Shown piece after piece: positions 8,561-17,257 of a DNA stretch of 64,000 nucleotides (positions are counted from its first letter, which is position 1; each line of letters opens with the position of its first letter). This DNA comes from Streptomyces sp. NBC_00249 (GTDB taxonomy: Bacteria > Actinomycetota > Actinomycetes > Streptomycetales > Streptomycetaceae), in NCBI RefSeq assembly GCF_026342355.1, contig NZ_JAPEMV010000011.1:1-64000 (forward strand). Direction: 5' to 3'. The notes beneath the pieces are model-generated. The model was not told where the DNA came from. It searched no databases and was given only the letters and a program-made list of their open reading frames with translations. Position numbers and translations under genes: made by a program.

Positions 8561-9394
8561 TCACAGCTGGGGCACGTACGGGGCGAGACCGACGATAAGG
8601 ATGGACCGTCCGCCCGGCCCCGGCTCGGAGCCCGTGCGAACCGGCCCGACATAGTGGCTGACCCTGTGGTCGTGGACGGCATAGCCGTCCAGCGGGTCGG
8701 TGAGGGTGAAACTGGTGTGGATGTCCGCCCACGGGTCCTCGGGCTGCAGGCCCGCACTGCCCGGCGTGGCGATGACGTTCTGCCCACCCGTGACGTTGGT
8801 ACGGCTGATCAGGTGGGCGAAAGTGAACGTGCTGGCCGAACCACCGTCCTGGTGCAGGCAGTTCGGGGAAGAAACAGCGTCCTGACCTGGACTGTTGACG
8901 CCGAGCCTGATCAGGTGGACCCCAGCCCACAGCGGCTGCCTCCTCAGGTCCTTCACGGACAGGACCTGCTCAATGTCCCAGCGCAGGAGCCGCAGCAGCA
9001 GGGCGTTGCCGCGCAGCGCCTCGGGGATGCCGGGGAGCACCCGACGCTTTCGCGGGTGCTCAGGGTCGTCTTCGCCCTGGGAAAAATTGGTGACCGTACC
9101 GTGTACGGGGTCGGGGGTTCCGGGAATCCAGGACAGTTCGTCCTTCCACGGCAGGTACACGGCATGCGAGTAGCGGCGGAACCGGTTCGTTCCCGGAACG
9201 TACGGGTCAGGCGGCAGAGCCGCGAAGACCTCCCGGATCCGGGCCAAGTCCCTCGCAGTGGAGCCGGCCAGGTCGATACCGAGTTGCTCAGCGCCGTAGC
9301 GGGCGAACCCGCGCTCGCGCAGACCCTCCACGCCTGCAGGGCCAGGGCCCCTCGCATCAGAGTGCGACCGCCGCTGGGGCTCAGCCTTTTCCAC
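8561..9394 (-). CDS. 2OG-Fe(II) dioxygenase family protein, 277 aa
   Basis: It resembles the 2OG-Fe dioxygenase family that includes free-amino-acid hydroxylases such as isoleucine dioxygenase. The iron ligands are visible: H181 and D183 in NCLHQDGG and a distal H247 in VSHYVGP. Other family-like parts are RFRRYSHAVYLPW (70-83) and the stretch EDPWADIHTSFTLTDPLDGY that leads to the distal His. I start at the GTG at 9394, which has GGAGG five bases upstream; the frame is open further to 9505. The substrate is unknown. It is divergent from the TniB-like gene. Confidence 0.8.
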   Translation of the reverse strand: MEKAEPQRRSHSDARGPGPAGVEGLRERGFARYGAEQLGIDLAGSTARDLARIREVFAALPPDPYVPGTNRFRRYSHAVYLPWKDELSWIPGTPDPVHGTVTNFSQGEDDPEHPRKRRVLPGIPEALRGNALLLRLLRWDIEQVLSVKDLRRQPLWAGVHLIRLGVNSPGQDAVSSPNCLHQDGGSASTFTFAHLISRTNVTGGQNVIATPGSAGLQPEDPWADIHTSFTLTDPLDGYAVHDHRVSHYVGPVRTGSEPGPGGRSILIVGLAPYVPQL

Positions 9395-9786
9395 GTGTTC
9401 CTCCAACAGGTCACCACGACGGCCATGGCGCCGACGGCCCCGTGCCGACCTTACGCACGCCTCCCCCTCTTCCCCGTCACCCAGCCCCCATTCAACGGAC
9501 CCCACGTGACCACACCTCTATAGCCCCCGCGGTCAGCGGCTCGGGACACCCGCCTCGGCCCCACGAACGCACCCTCAGAACCCCTGCCCTTCCACCGGGA
9601 ACGGAAGCCGGCAGCGACCCAAATGCCCGGGCACGCTCAAGGGGCCGGTCCCTTCACGGCAGTGGGCAGCGTCACCCACGGATCGCGGGCCGCGACGTAC
9701 GCGACGCCCGAAGCGCCCCACCTCTCACGCCGGCACCGATCTTTTCTCCCGGACCGCCGACCACCCTGCACGGCTGGCGCGCACGC

Positions 9787-10770
9787 GTGCGCCACCAGCC
9801 CCTTCCTCCCCCGATCCCGCCGGCCGACGGCTCCACGCCCGTCGACGAGGACGACCCACTCGTGCGCTACCACGCTCAGCTCGGCCTCGTCGAAACCACC
9901 GACATCGCCACAGGCCTGAAAACCGCACGACGCCTGCTGCGTCTCAACGGCGAACGCCGCCACCCCTGCCCCCACGTCGCCATCGACAGCGACTGCCGCG
10001 GCACCGGCAAACGCACCCTGCTGCACCACATCGGGCTGGCGCACCAGGGACGCCGCGAGAAGCTCCACGGCATCGACGACAGCCGCATCCCGGTGGTGTG
10101 CGTCAACGCCCCTCCGGAACAGAGCTCACCCGCCGACTGGTCCGCGGCCCTGGCCGTATTCATCGGCTGGGACCTCTACCGCCCCGACACCGAGCAACGG
10201 CCAGTACAGCGGATGAAGGACCTCACCGGACCCGCCGTCCACGTGATGTGCCATGCCCGTACGGAGGTGTGTCTCGTTGACGGGATCGACCGGCTGCGGC
10301 CCGAGGACCTGCAGCCGACGTTCGACTTCTTCGACTACCTCGCCGACGAGCTGGGCCTGACCGTCTTCTGGAGCGGTATCGGCTCCAGCGACATCCTCCG
10401 CGAAGCCCGCGCCGCACGCTTCCCCACACTGCGCCGCACCACAGAATCCACCACGCCGATCCGGCCACGCTCGGTCCCCACCCTCTGGGTCAACCGGCTC
10501 CCACCCCGCTGCAAGGAACACCCCGACGAATGGGTCAGCACCCTGGCCACCCTCGACGGCAGACTCCGGCTACGCCATCACAAACCGGACAGCCTCCTGG
10601 ACCACCAGAAGAAGCTCTACCAGATCACCGACGGGCTCATGGAACACCTCACCCCACTGATCGGCATGGCCGCCCAACTCGCCATCCTCGACGGCACAGA
10701 AGCACTCACCCCCGAAATCCTCCACGACGCCGCCCGCTACCTCGACCTCCCCCAGGCACAACAAACCTGA
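9787..10770 (+). CDS. TniB-like transposition ATPase, orphan, ~327 aa
   Basis: It resembles TniB/TnsC-type AAA ATPases that partner TniA integrases. The P-loop region reads SDCRGTGKRT (68-77), where the canonical GTGK[ST]T would be expected, so a Ser/Thr seems replaced by Arg. Walker B is VCLVDGID (162-168), followed by SGIGSSDILREAR. No TniA or TniQ gene is present, so this is probably a stranded part of a transposon. The start is uncertain: GTG at 9787 is my choice, and the conserved part begins near 9766. The frame opens further to 9442 with no match. Confidence 0.6.
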   Translation: MRHQPLPPPIPPADGSTPVDEDDPLVRYHAQLGLVETTDIATGLKTARRLLRLNGERRHPCPHVAIDSDCRGTGKRTLLHHIGLAHQGRREKLHGIDDSRIPVVCVNAPPEQSSPADWSAALAVFIGWDLYRPDTEQRPVQRMKDLTGPAVHVMCHARTEVCLVDGIDRLRPEDLQPTFDFFDYLADELGLTVFWSGIGSSDILREARAARFPTLRRTTESTTPIRPRSVPTLWVNRLPPRCKEHPDEWVSTLATLDGRLRLRHHKPDSLLDHQKKLYQITDGLMEHLTPLIGMAAQLAILDGTEALTPEILHDAARYLDLPQAQQT

Positions 10771-11020
10771 AGTCAGAGCAACCGGCCCGGCACGGACTAC
10801 CAGACACACCGCTTCCCGCTCGCCCGCAGACAGCCCCAAACGCCCACTGCAATTCTCAATACATCTGCGGGACTCTCATTCAACATGCGGCACTACAGGT
10901 CAAGACCCCTCCGACACCGGAAACAACCCATCACCGACCGCCTCATAGACCCGCAGCATCACAGGTCAAAGAGACAGCCCGTCAACGGCCACACCACAAC
11001 ATGAACGAGAACGCACAGAC

Positions 11021-11389
11021 GAGCGGCGGCCGGTCGTGCTGCTGTCGGGAGACGACGCGTCCGGGATCCGGGTGATGCAGGTCGTCGCTCGGGCGGGTGT
11101 CGACATCACCGGTCTGGGCGTCGAAGTGGCAGTAGGCGCCGTGGAAGGACTGCCCTTTGAAGGCGTGCTGCGGTTCGCGTTGCCGCCTTCGGGCTTTACC
11201 CCTTGCACGTGGCTAACCACCGTGTCCCGGGACGACCTGACCGAGCGAGCGGGCGTTCTGTCCTCCGCGAAACTCAGCGAGATTGAGAACGACCTCCGTC
11301 TCGGTGAGCAGGCGAAGGAGTGGACCCCGGCGACGACCGCGAAACTCAGCGAGATAAGGAACGCCCTCCGCCTCGGTGGACTCGGGTAG
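11021..11389 (+). pseudogene. N-terminally truncated PemK/MazF-like toxin remnant
   Basis: The frame reads ERRPVVLLSGDDASG, RAGVDITGLGVEVAVG, GFTPCTWLTTVSRDDL and AKLSEIEN-DLRLG, closely matching MazF-type RNase proteins of Streptomyces, which normally begin with about 13 more residues (MKRGDVWWVDFD type). These are absent, and the sequence upstream does not code for them. A GTG at 11036 could start a shorter protein lacking the first core strand. The end carries a second LSEI-N-LRLG copy (TTAKLSEIRNALRLGGLG), as in relatives. No antitoxin gene lies upstream. It is likely dead or defective. Confidence 0.65.
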
Positions 11390-11494
11390 GCGGAGAAGGA
11401 ACGGACGCCCGCGACGGCGTGGTCGGTCTCGTCCAGATGATCGACGCTGCCAGCTGCCTCCTCGGCGCCCCTCACGATCGAGATCACGAACTAC

Positions 11495-11518
11495 GGCTGG
11501 AGTACTAGTACTCCAGCC
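11495..11518. repeat. Perfect 24-bp palindrome
   Basis: The two half-sites GGCTGGAGTACT and AGTACTCCAGCC meet with no spacer. It lies about 105 bp after the MazF-like remnant and just past the stop of the DUF6406-like gene (ends at 11555, minus strand). It could be a transcription terminator for both strands or a dyad operator. Confidence 0.6.
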
Positions 11519-11554
11519 TTGGGCACCTCACAACAGCACCATGGTCCGCGGGCC

Positions 11555-11806
11555 TCAACTGACCTTGCGCAGAATCACGACCCAGTCCTCACTCTCCAGG
11601 TTCTCCACGCGGTCAAGACTCCAGGTCTCCTCGCGCACAGGGAAGGTGTCCCCGACGCCCAGCGTGTACTTCTGCTCCCCGTCGGCCGCGACCACGAGCC
11701 GGACGGTGAGCGGTTCACCGGGCGGATCGTAGAGGTGGATCACGGCGAACCGGGCATTGTCAGACCCCCCGGTCCTGCGGGGCCTCAGCCTGATTTCGTT
11801 GATCAT
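11555..11806 (-). CDS. DUF6406-like small protein, 83 aa
   Basis: A beta-rich small protein: MINEIRLRPRRTG, then PLTVRLVVAADGEQKYTLGVGDTFPVREETWSLDRV and EDWVVILRKVS. From memory this is the DUF6406 pattern of Streptomyces. It has no signal peptide. The start is only 4 bp after the stop of the calpain-like gene, so they are translated from one transcript. That position would suit a partner, inhibitor or immunity role for the protease; this is inference, and I know no function for the family. Confidence 0.75.
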   Translation of the reverse strand: MINEIRLRPRRTGGSDNARFAVIHLYDPPGEPLTVRLVVAADGEQKYTLGVGDTFPVREETWSLDRVENLESEDWVVILRKVS

Positions 11807-11810
11807 GTTG

Positions 11811-14144
11811 TTATCCCATCGTAGTGAAGCGGTGCGCGAAACTGTCTCTGAGTTGATCGGCCGTAAGCGGTTCCTCGGGGTGATTAAGGTTGTGCGGATT
11901 ACGCAGGTAGATTTTTCCCTGGCCATCCACACGGGTCACCTCATAAACATGACCCTCCACAAGGTCGTCAGGAAGCGGCGGTTTGCTTTTTTCATTCTTT
12001 CGTGTCGCGATCAGTATCGGGCAGCCTGCCTCCAGCTTCTCCCGGAAGGAGCCAAGGAGCTGCCGGTTCGCGCTCATGCCGTTCCTGTCGAACTCCGTGG
12101 GAAAGTCCTCGGTATACGCTGGTCGGCCAGTGAGCTGGGTCAGCATCTCGGCACGGTGACGCGGCCCTGTGCCGAGATCAAGCCGTTGGTAGCCCGACGT
12201 ACGCTTGAGACGGCCTTCCTCCCATGTTTGGTCGACACCCGCAAAAGCCTTCTCCAGGATCGCGGACCAGGCGACACCTCCGGCCAACTGTGCATAAGCT
12301 GGCGTGTCCGTCTTGTTGTACGGTACGACCAAATCCGGCGCGACAGTGAGAACAGTGACCGCACCCGTTGGTTCAAAGGGAGTCCAGTCACCATTGAAGT
12401 CCTTCTTCACTTGATGAAAAGTCACTTCGTAAGTGCCGTCGCCATTTTCCTTTATGCACTTCGAGATAGCTTCCGGAAGATGCCCGGCAACGGCCCCCAT
12501 GGTGGCGATCACCCCGCAGTCCCCAAGGGCTCCTTGCTCTGTCTGCTCGCGCCTGGGCGGTCCGTCGAACAGGGGGACGCGCCGGCCGTCGGGGCGGTCG
12601 AGGGGCGTACCGTACTGGAAAAGGCGCACACCGTATTCCGGGAGATCCATGGCGTTGAACGCAGGCCGGTCTACCAAGGCGTACGCGTCGACGGAACCTT
12701 CCGCCGGCTCGCGGGGGCCGAGCACGGCGTCGCGCACCTTCGAGTAGGTGTCCCGTATGGAGGCACGCTCGGCGGCGTGGCCATCTTCGGCCGCGTCCGG
12801 AGCCTCGTTCCTCGTCTCGTCCCTGTTCTCGTCCTCAGCCGAGTCGGTGAGCGTCTCCAACACCGCCCCCGGGGAGGCCTCAACAAAGGCCCCGGGAGTA
12901 TGGCGCTCTTCCGGATCCTCCGGTACTCCGGATTGATCCGCGTACTCCTCGGTGTCAAGCCCTCCTGATTCCTGTGGCTCGTCCGGCCACTCGGTAGCGT
13001 CCTCGCCGAGCTCGCCGCGGGTGACCATCCCCGCAGGCTCGGCCTCTGCTATGGGGGACACCTCGGCATACATATCGGCGTCTGTGCCGGCGTCCACGTC
13101 ATTCTTCGTGTCGGCGTGCGACGCACGGGGCTCGCTCGCGTCGGGGACGGATTCGGAATCCGGGTCGGCGGGTTCGGACAGCTCCGCATGGACCTCCGAC
13201 GCCTCGCCCGACGAGGCCGGGGGACCGGGCGGCTCGTCATGGTCGTCGGTCGGAGGCGTTGCAGGGGCGTCCGGTACCGGCCCGGGGTCCTCTGGAGCTC
13301 TGTCCGCTGCAGGCGTGGGGTCGGGTGCCTCGTCCGCCTCCGGGGAGGTTGCTGCCGCCGAGTCGCCGTCAGCATCCGGCTCCAGTGGCTCGGGGCGATC
13401 CGGGGCTTCGTCCGGGTGCGGAGGCTCTTCCTCCGAGAGGGAAGGTTCGAGGGGCTCGGTGGTGCCGGGGTGATCTTGGGGCTCTTCCGGAGTGGCCGCA
13501 GGGTGGGGAGCGGCGTCGTACGGTGTGGGGGCTTCGTCCGGGTCGGGCACAGCGTCGAAGGACTGCTCGGCGGGTGTGTACGGAGCGTCATGGAGGCGAG
13601 CGGGGTCCGGTGCCTCGTCGTAGTCGTCGGCTGCCGGAGCGCTGTCGGTGTCCGCTTCCGGTTCGGGTGCTTCCGGGGTGTCGTCCGCCGCCGGCGTGGG
13701 GTCGGGTGCCTCGCCCGCGTCGTGGGCCGGTGCCGCCGCCGAGTCGCCGTCGGCTTCTGACTCCAGCCCTTCGGGGGGATACGGGGCCTCGTCCGGGTCC
13801 GACGGTACTTCCTGATCCGCGTTGTCGGAGTACTCCCCAGGCTCTTCCGGAGTGGACGGGGAATCGGAGTCCGCGTCGTACGGCGTGGGGGCCTCGTCCG
13901 GGTCCGCAGTGGCGTCGACCGGCGCATCGGGTCCTTCCGGGGAGGGCGCTATCGCCGAGTCGCTCTCCCGCGTCCCAGCCTCGACGGGCTCCAGGGTGGT
14001 CGACCGGTCCGCTGGCTCCACCGGGGCGTCTGCGGGCGCAGGCGCCGACGAGTCGTCGGGCGCAGTGGGCTCCGGGGCATCCGTGGCTTCGGGTGCCGCC
14101 GGTGATTCCGGTACGGGGGGCTGCTCTGTCGGCCGGTCGCTCAC
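11811..14144 (-). CDS. Calpain-like cysteine protease with acidic Pro-rich repeats, 777 aa
   Basis: Residues 1-460 are Asp/Glu/Pro/Ala-rich and surely disordered, with two imperfect tandem copies of a ~120-residue unit starting DPDEAPTPYD at 81 and 201. The C-terminal ~260 residues hold a calpain-type papain-fold core: Cys543 in EQGALGDCGVIATMGAV, His732 in EGHVYEVTRVDG and Asn749 in YLRNPH, the expected C-H-N triad order. No signal peptide or membrane helix is seen, so it is cytoplasmic or leaves by a dedicated route. The start is a GTG with GGGGGCC upstream. The catalytic part has lower GC than its neighbours (11.8-12.5 kb), which suggests transfer. Target unknown; the disordered arm could recruit or present substrates. 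The proteolytic assignment is inferred from the motifs only. Confidence 0.75.
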   Translation of the reverse strand: MSDRPTEQPPVPESPAAPEATDAPEPTAPDDSSAPAPADAPVEPADRSTTLEPVEAGTRESDSAIAPSPEGPDAPVDATADPDEAPTPYDADSDSPSTPEEPGEYSDNADQEVPSDPDEAPYPPEGLESEADGDSAAAPAHDAGEAPDPTPAADDTPEAPEPEADTDSAPAADDYDEAPDPARLHDAPYTPAEQSFDAVPDPDEAPTPYDAAPHPAATPEEPQDHPGTTEPLEPSLSEEEPPHPDEAPDRPEPLEPDADGDSAAATSPEADEAPDPTPAADRAPEDPGPVPDAPATPPTDDHDEPPGPPASSGEASEVHAELSEPADPDSESVPDASEPRASHADTKNDVDAGTDADMYAEVSPIAEAEPAGMVTRGELGEDATEWPDEPQESGGLDTEEYADQSGVPEDPEERHTPGAFVEASPGAVLETLTDSAEDENRDETRNEAPDAAEDGHAAERASIRDTYSKVRDAVLGPREPAEGSVDAYALVDRPAFNAMDLPEYGVRLFQYGTPLDRPDGRRVPLFDGPPRREQTEQGALGDCGVIATMGAVAGHLPEAISKCIKENGDGTYEVTFHQVKKDFNGDWTPFEPTGAVTVLTVAPDLVVPYNKTDTPAYAQLAGGVAWSAILEKAFAGVDQTWEEGRLKRTSGYQRLDLGTGPRHRAEMLTQLTGRPAYTEDFPTEFDRNGMSANRQLLGSFREKLEAGCPILIATRKNEKSKPPLPDDLVEGHVYEVTRVDGQGKIYLRNPHNLNHPEEPLTADQLRDSFAHRFTTMG
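13275..13904 (-). repeat. Imperfect 360-bp tandem duplication in the acidic arm
   Basis: Residues 81-200 and 201-290 of the calpain-like protein align: DPDEAPTPYD, then [ST]TPEEP or ATPEEP, then PDEAP, then ADGDSAAA, then [DE]AP-DPTPAADD. The first residues of the two copies are exactly 120 codons apart (13904 and 13544), so it is a duplication whose copies have diverged. Such repeats can change length by slippage. Confidence 0.75.
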
Positions 14145-14280
14145 AGAGTGGCCCCCGGGCCACGGGCGTTGTCCCCATGTGCAGTGATCGGCCCCACCAT
14201 GCGCCGTGGCTGGACTGCGCGCATTCCGTCCATGATCCCCTCCCCCGGCAAGCAGTTCCGCCGATCACACTAACTGAGGG

Positions 14281-14700
14281 TCAGGTATACGACTTCGGCG
14301 GACCTGGCGTGGGAACCGCCACCCGATACATGCCACGGGGCTGCCGTGTTCCTGCCGCAGATGGGCCGCATGACCGCCGGAGTCCACCAGGCCGTCGCCG
14401 CGAAACCCCGAGGTCGACTCCGGCCTGCTGGAGGCCGACGAACTGGCGGGCCACCACCGGGGAGACCCTCACCCGGGACGCCGGCACAGCCGGCGTCGTC
14501 AGAGAGTGCAAGGTCGCGTCCACGAGACGCCCGACCGTGGTGGAGGACGGGCCGTCCTTCCAGGTCTCGAAGTCCGACAGCTCCCCTGGCAAACCGTCGT
14601 CGGCGGCTTCGTCGATCGCCTTCTGCAGTCGCATCGACCGTTCCTGGTCCGCCTTGGCCCGCGCCGAGGACGGCGGCCCCAGCGCGGGGACTTCCGGCGC
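14281..14700 (-). pseudogene. Scrambled partial copy of the mosaic gene family
   Basis: On the minus strand it reads ETWKDGPSSTTVGRLVDATLHSL, the same C-terminal stretch as the gene at 14.76-16.05 kb, then jumps to VARQFVGLQQAGVDLG, an N-terminal stretch of that gene. On the plus strand 14345-14400 it reads FLPQMGRMTAGVHQAVA, a piece that should lie next to it on the other strand. So one copy has been rearranged, with an internal inversion. No protein function can remain. Confidence 0.7.
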
Positions 14701-14760
14701 TGGCTCGTCGGGGAAGCGGACACCACGCCCGCCGCGTCCGCGTGCGGGAGCCGGCCCCCG

Positions 14761-16052
14761 TCACCGCGTACACCCCGCGCCCTTGGCCGGTGCGGCCTGC
14801 TGCCGGTGGGCGGGGACGGCGGCTTCCGTCGGTCCGGGGGGCGCGGCGGCGGGCGTGGTCGTGGAGCGGGAGCGGGACGCCGCCGGGGAGACCCGGACAC
14901 GGGACGCGGGCGCGGCCGGGGTGGAGGGCGGTGTCGTCAGGGAGTGCAGGGTCGCGTCCACCAGGCGTCCGACCGTGGTGGAGGACGGGCCGTGCTTCCA
15001 GGAGGTGTTGTCGCCGAGGCGGGCCAGGTGCGCGGCAAGGAGGCCGGTGCCGCCCTGGTCGCGGATCTGGTCCATGCGGTGGGCCAGCAGGGGCCACTGG
15101 CGGGAGCCGACCAGGAGGCCCACCTGCGTCTCGAGCAGCACGTCCTTCACGACTCCCACGATCGCGGCGTGCGCGAGCCGGTTGACGCCGAGCTGTTCCA
15201 GCGCCTTCGCCCGGTCGTCGAGGTCCAGGTCCCGGGGCACGTTTAGGCCCTCGGTCAGCGGGCCCCAGGAACGCTTCGCGTCCGTACTCGCGGGCGGCGC
15301 CCACAGGTCGGCGGCCTCCTGCACCGGCGGCGCCGCAGCAGGAGCGGGGGCGGGGGCGGTGCCCGTGGCGGGTGCAGGTGCGGGTGCGGGTACCCGTCCC
15401 GCTGCAGGCGCACCCCACGGATCGCCGGACCCGCCCATGCGCGAGGCCAGCACGTCCCTGGCCGGCGGCGCGGCAGCACCGGGAGCAGCAGGGCAGGAGC
15501 GGGGGCGGTGGTCGCCGTCGGGGCGGGTGCTTGCGCTGCGGCCGCGGTGGTGACGGCAGTGACGGCGTGGTCGACGCCCGCTCCGGCGGCGTGCGCGTCG
15601 ACGAGGATCCGGGCGACGTCGATACCGCGGGCGTCGAGCTGGCCCATCGCGGCCGCGATGTCCGGCCAGGCCGGGGAGGAAAGGATCGCGTCGCGCACCA
15701 GGCCCTCGGGCATCGTCGTCTTCAGGAGGTCGGCCCACCGGTCGGTGCCCTCCGCCTTCGTGCGCGCGATGTTCGACGCGACCGCCTGGTGGACCCCGGC
15801 GGTCATGCGGCCCATCTGCGGCAGAAACACCGCCAGGTCGACACCAGCCTGCTGGAGGCCGACGAACTGGCGGGCCATCGCCGGCCAGTCCGCCCCCTTC
15901 ATCAGCTCGGCCAGGACGTCGTCGCCCAGGACGCCGCTCAGCTGGTCGGCCGACCAGCCCGGCGCCATCTTCTCGGCGTCCTCGCCGAGTCCCTCCTCCT
16001 GGCCCGTCAGGCGCTTTTGGGTGGCGCGGCGGACCGCGTCAGAGATGGTCAT
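14761..16052 (-). pseudogene. Unrecognised gene, frameshifted and truncated (mosaic family copy A)
   Basis: N-terminal frame: MTISDAVRRATQKRLTGQ, then GWSADQLSGVLGDDVLAELMKGADW, ARQFVGLQQAGVDLAVFLPQMGR and VRDAILSSPAWPDIAAAMGQLDARGIDVARILVDAH. At about 15485, in an Ala/Pro linker, the coding frame shifts to RDVLASRMGGSGDPWG and continues to HRMDQIRDQGGTGLLAAHLARL and RLVDATLHSL. Against the copy at 16.6-18.8 kb its C-terminus is cut after PAHRQQAAPAKG. I cannot name the family; the helical repeats (RQF-GLQQAGVDL, DARGIDVARILVDA) and the company of mobile DNA suggest a plasmid or conjugation-related protein. A sequencing error at the frameshift is possible. Confidence 0.6.
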
Positions 16053-16114
16053 CACGGTTCGGGCAGTGGCGGGTATCCGGACGTCATCGGTGGGGGCGCG
16101 CTTGCGTATGTACG

Positions 16115-16642
16115 TCAGGGCGCGGCGCCCCGGGGGACGGCGAAGTCGGTCAGGCGGGCCGTACCTGGCGCGAGCCCGCGCCAGGGGCCGGGGCAGGCCA
16201 GTACCGCGATCGCGGAGGTCGGGAACTTCTCGGCCAAGCGGTCGAGCGCCCCCTCGTCCGCCTCTTCCCCCGCGAGGCCGAGGGCGAGACCCGCGAGCCC
16301 CGGGTTGTGGCCCACCAACAGCAGCGTCCGGACTTCCTCGGGCGCCTCGGACACCACGGCCAGCAGCTCCTCCGGCTCGGCGGCATACACACGCTCGTCG
16401 AAGCGCACCGGGACTTGCCCGCCGAGCTGCTCGGCGGCCAGCGCCCAGGTCTCGCGGGCACGCCGGGCGGTGGAGCAGATCACCAGTTCGGGCAGGCAGC
16501 CAGTGTCACGGAGCCATTGGCCAGCGGCCGGCGCGTCCCGCAGGCCGCGTGGCCCGAGCGGACGTTCATGATCCGCGGTGTCCGGCCAGGCGGACTTGGC
16601 GTGGCGCAGCAACACCAGACGGGCATCGGCTCTCTTGCTCAC
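16115..16642 (-). CDS. SixA-like histidine phosphatase family protein, 175 aa
   Basis: It has the phosphoglycerate-mutase-like catalytic motif LVLLRHAKSAWPD near residue 10, where His becomes phosphorylated, then ELVICSTARRARETW and TLLLVGHNPGLAGLALGLAG with the second catalytic His. Length and motif order fit SixA, a phosphohistidine phosphatase that can act on phosphorelay proteins, but other substrates are possible. It starts with an ATG (MSKRADAR) and is the only intact-looking gene inside the mosaic region. Confidence 0.88.
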   Translation of the reverse strand: MSKRADARLVLLRHAKSAWPDTADHERPLGPRGLRDAPAAGQWLRDTGCLPELVICSTARRARETWALAAEQLGGQVPVRFDERVYAAEPEELLAVVSEAPEEVRTLLLVGHNPGLAGLALGLAGEEADEGALDRLAEKFPTSAIAVLACPGPWRGLAPGTARLTDFAVPRGAAP

Positions 16643-16646
16643 GACC

Positions 16647-17201
16647 TCAGCCTCGCATGTGACTGGGGCGGCGCGATCCGCAACACCCGAACGTCATGCT
16701 CACGCTCAAGCCGACCGACGCGAGCACCGGCGCCGGTCCTGTCGACGTCGACCGGTACTGGGGCGTGCCGTTGCCCCGCATGGTCATGACCTGCCGTTCG
16801 TCGCCCGCCACCAGGGCAAGGATGTGGCTGGCGGAACCGTGGAGGTCGATGCCGGCCGCGGTGAGTTCCTTGCGTACGCGGGTGGAGGTTGCCTGCAGGC
16901 GGGTGCGGCGCCAGGTGTCCTGGCGGACGACGGCGAGGGTTTCGGTGAGCCCGGCGATTTCGTGGGGCAGCAGGGTGGAGCTGAACACGGATGGGTGGGA
17001 GCCCATCTTGAAGTGGCCGGTGAACGCCTCGTCGCAGGCGGCGATGAAGCCGACCCTGCTGGCGAAGGCCTTGGAGAGGCCCCTGGCCGGTGCGGCCTGT
17101 TGCCGGTGGGCGGGGATGGCGGCTTCGGCCGGATCCGGCTGTCCGGGGGCCTCGGCGGCGGGTGTGGTGGTGGAGCGGGAACGGGCCGTCGCCGGGGGGG
17201 G
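16647..17201 (-). pseudogene. 3' part of mosaic family copy C, cut by IS110
   Basis: The frame from 17261 carries SRSTTTPAAEAPG and EAAIPAHRQQAAPARG, closely like copy A, then goes on to the longest C-terminus in the window (ASRVGFIAACDEAFTGHFKMG, LTAAGIDLHGSASHILALV). Its first ~20 codons (from ATG at 17261) come from the IS110 end, so that start is an artefact. The 5' part lies beyond the element at 18733-18840. Reading through the element would need its precise loss. Confidence 0.6.
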
Positions 17202-17257
17202 TGTCTCTATGTCTTTCGTCAAGGACGTGGTGCCTGGTATGCGGGTGTTTGGGGTGG

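Noticed and set aside
8561..11389. Secondary-metabolite cluster around the 2OG dioxygenase
   Set aside because: No NRPS, PKS, precursor or transporter genes nearby; neighbours are remnants.
10966..11487. Minus-strand frame opposite the MazF-like remnant
   Set aside because: Composition is Ser/Arg-rich antisense with no motif; the plus strand carries the recognisable MazF body.
13275..13904. Possible CRISPR array from the repeating DNA
   Set aside because: The repeats are long, diverged and encode a protein in frame, with no constant 28-37 bp repeat and unique spacers.
13259..15553. Plus-strand 764-codon open frame
   Set aside because: It is the antisense shadow of the acidic repeat region and of the mosaic pseudogenes; composition is Arg/Pro/Gly with no motif, and the opposite strand has convincing family matches.
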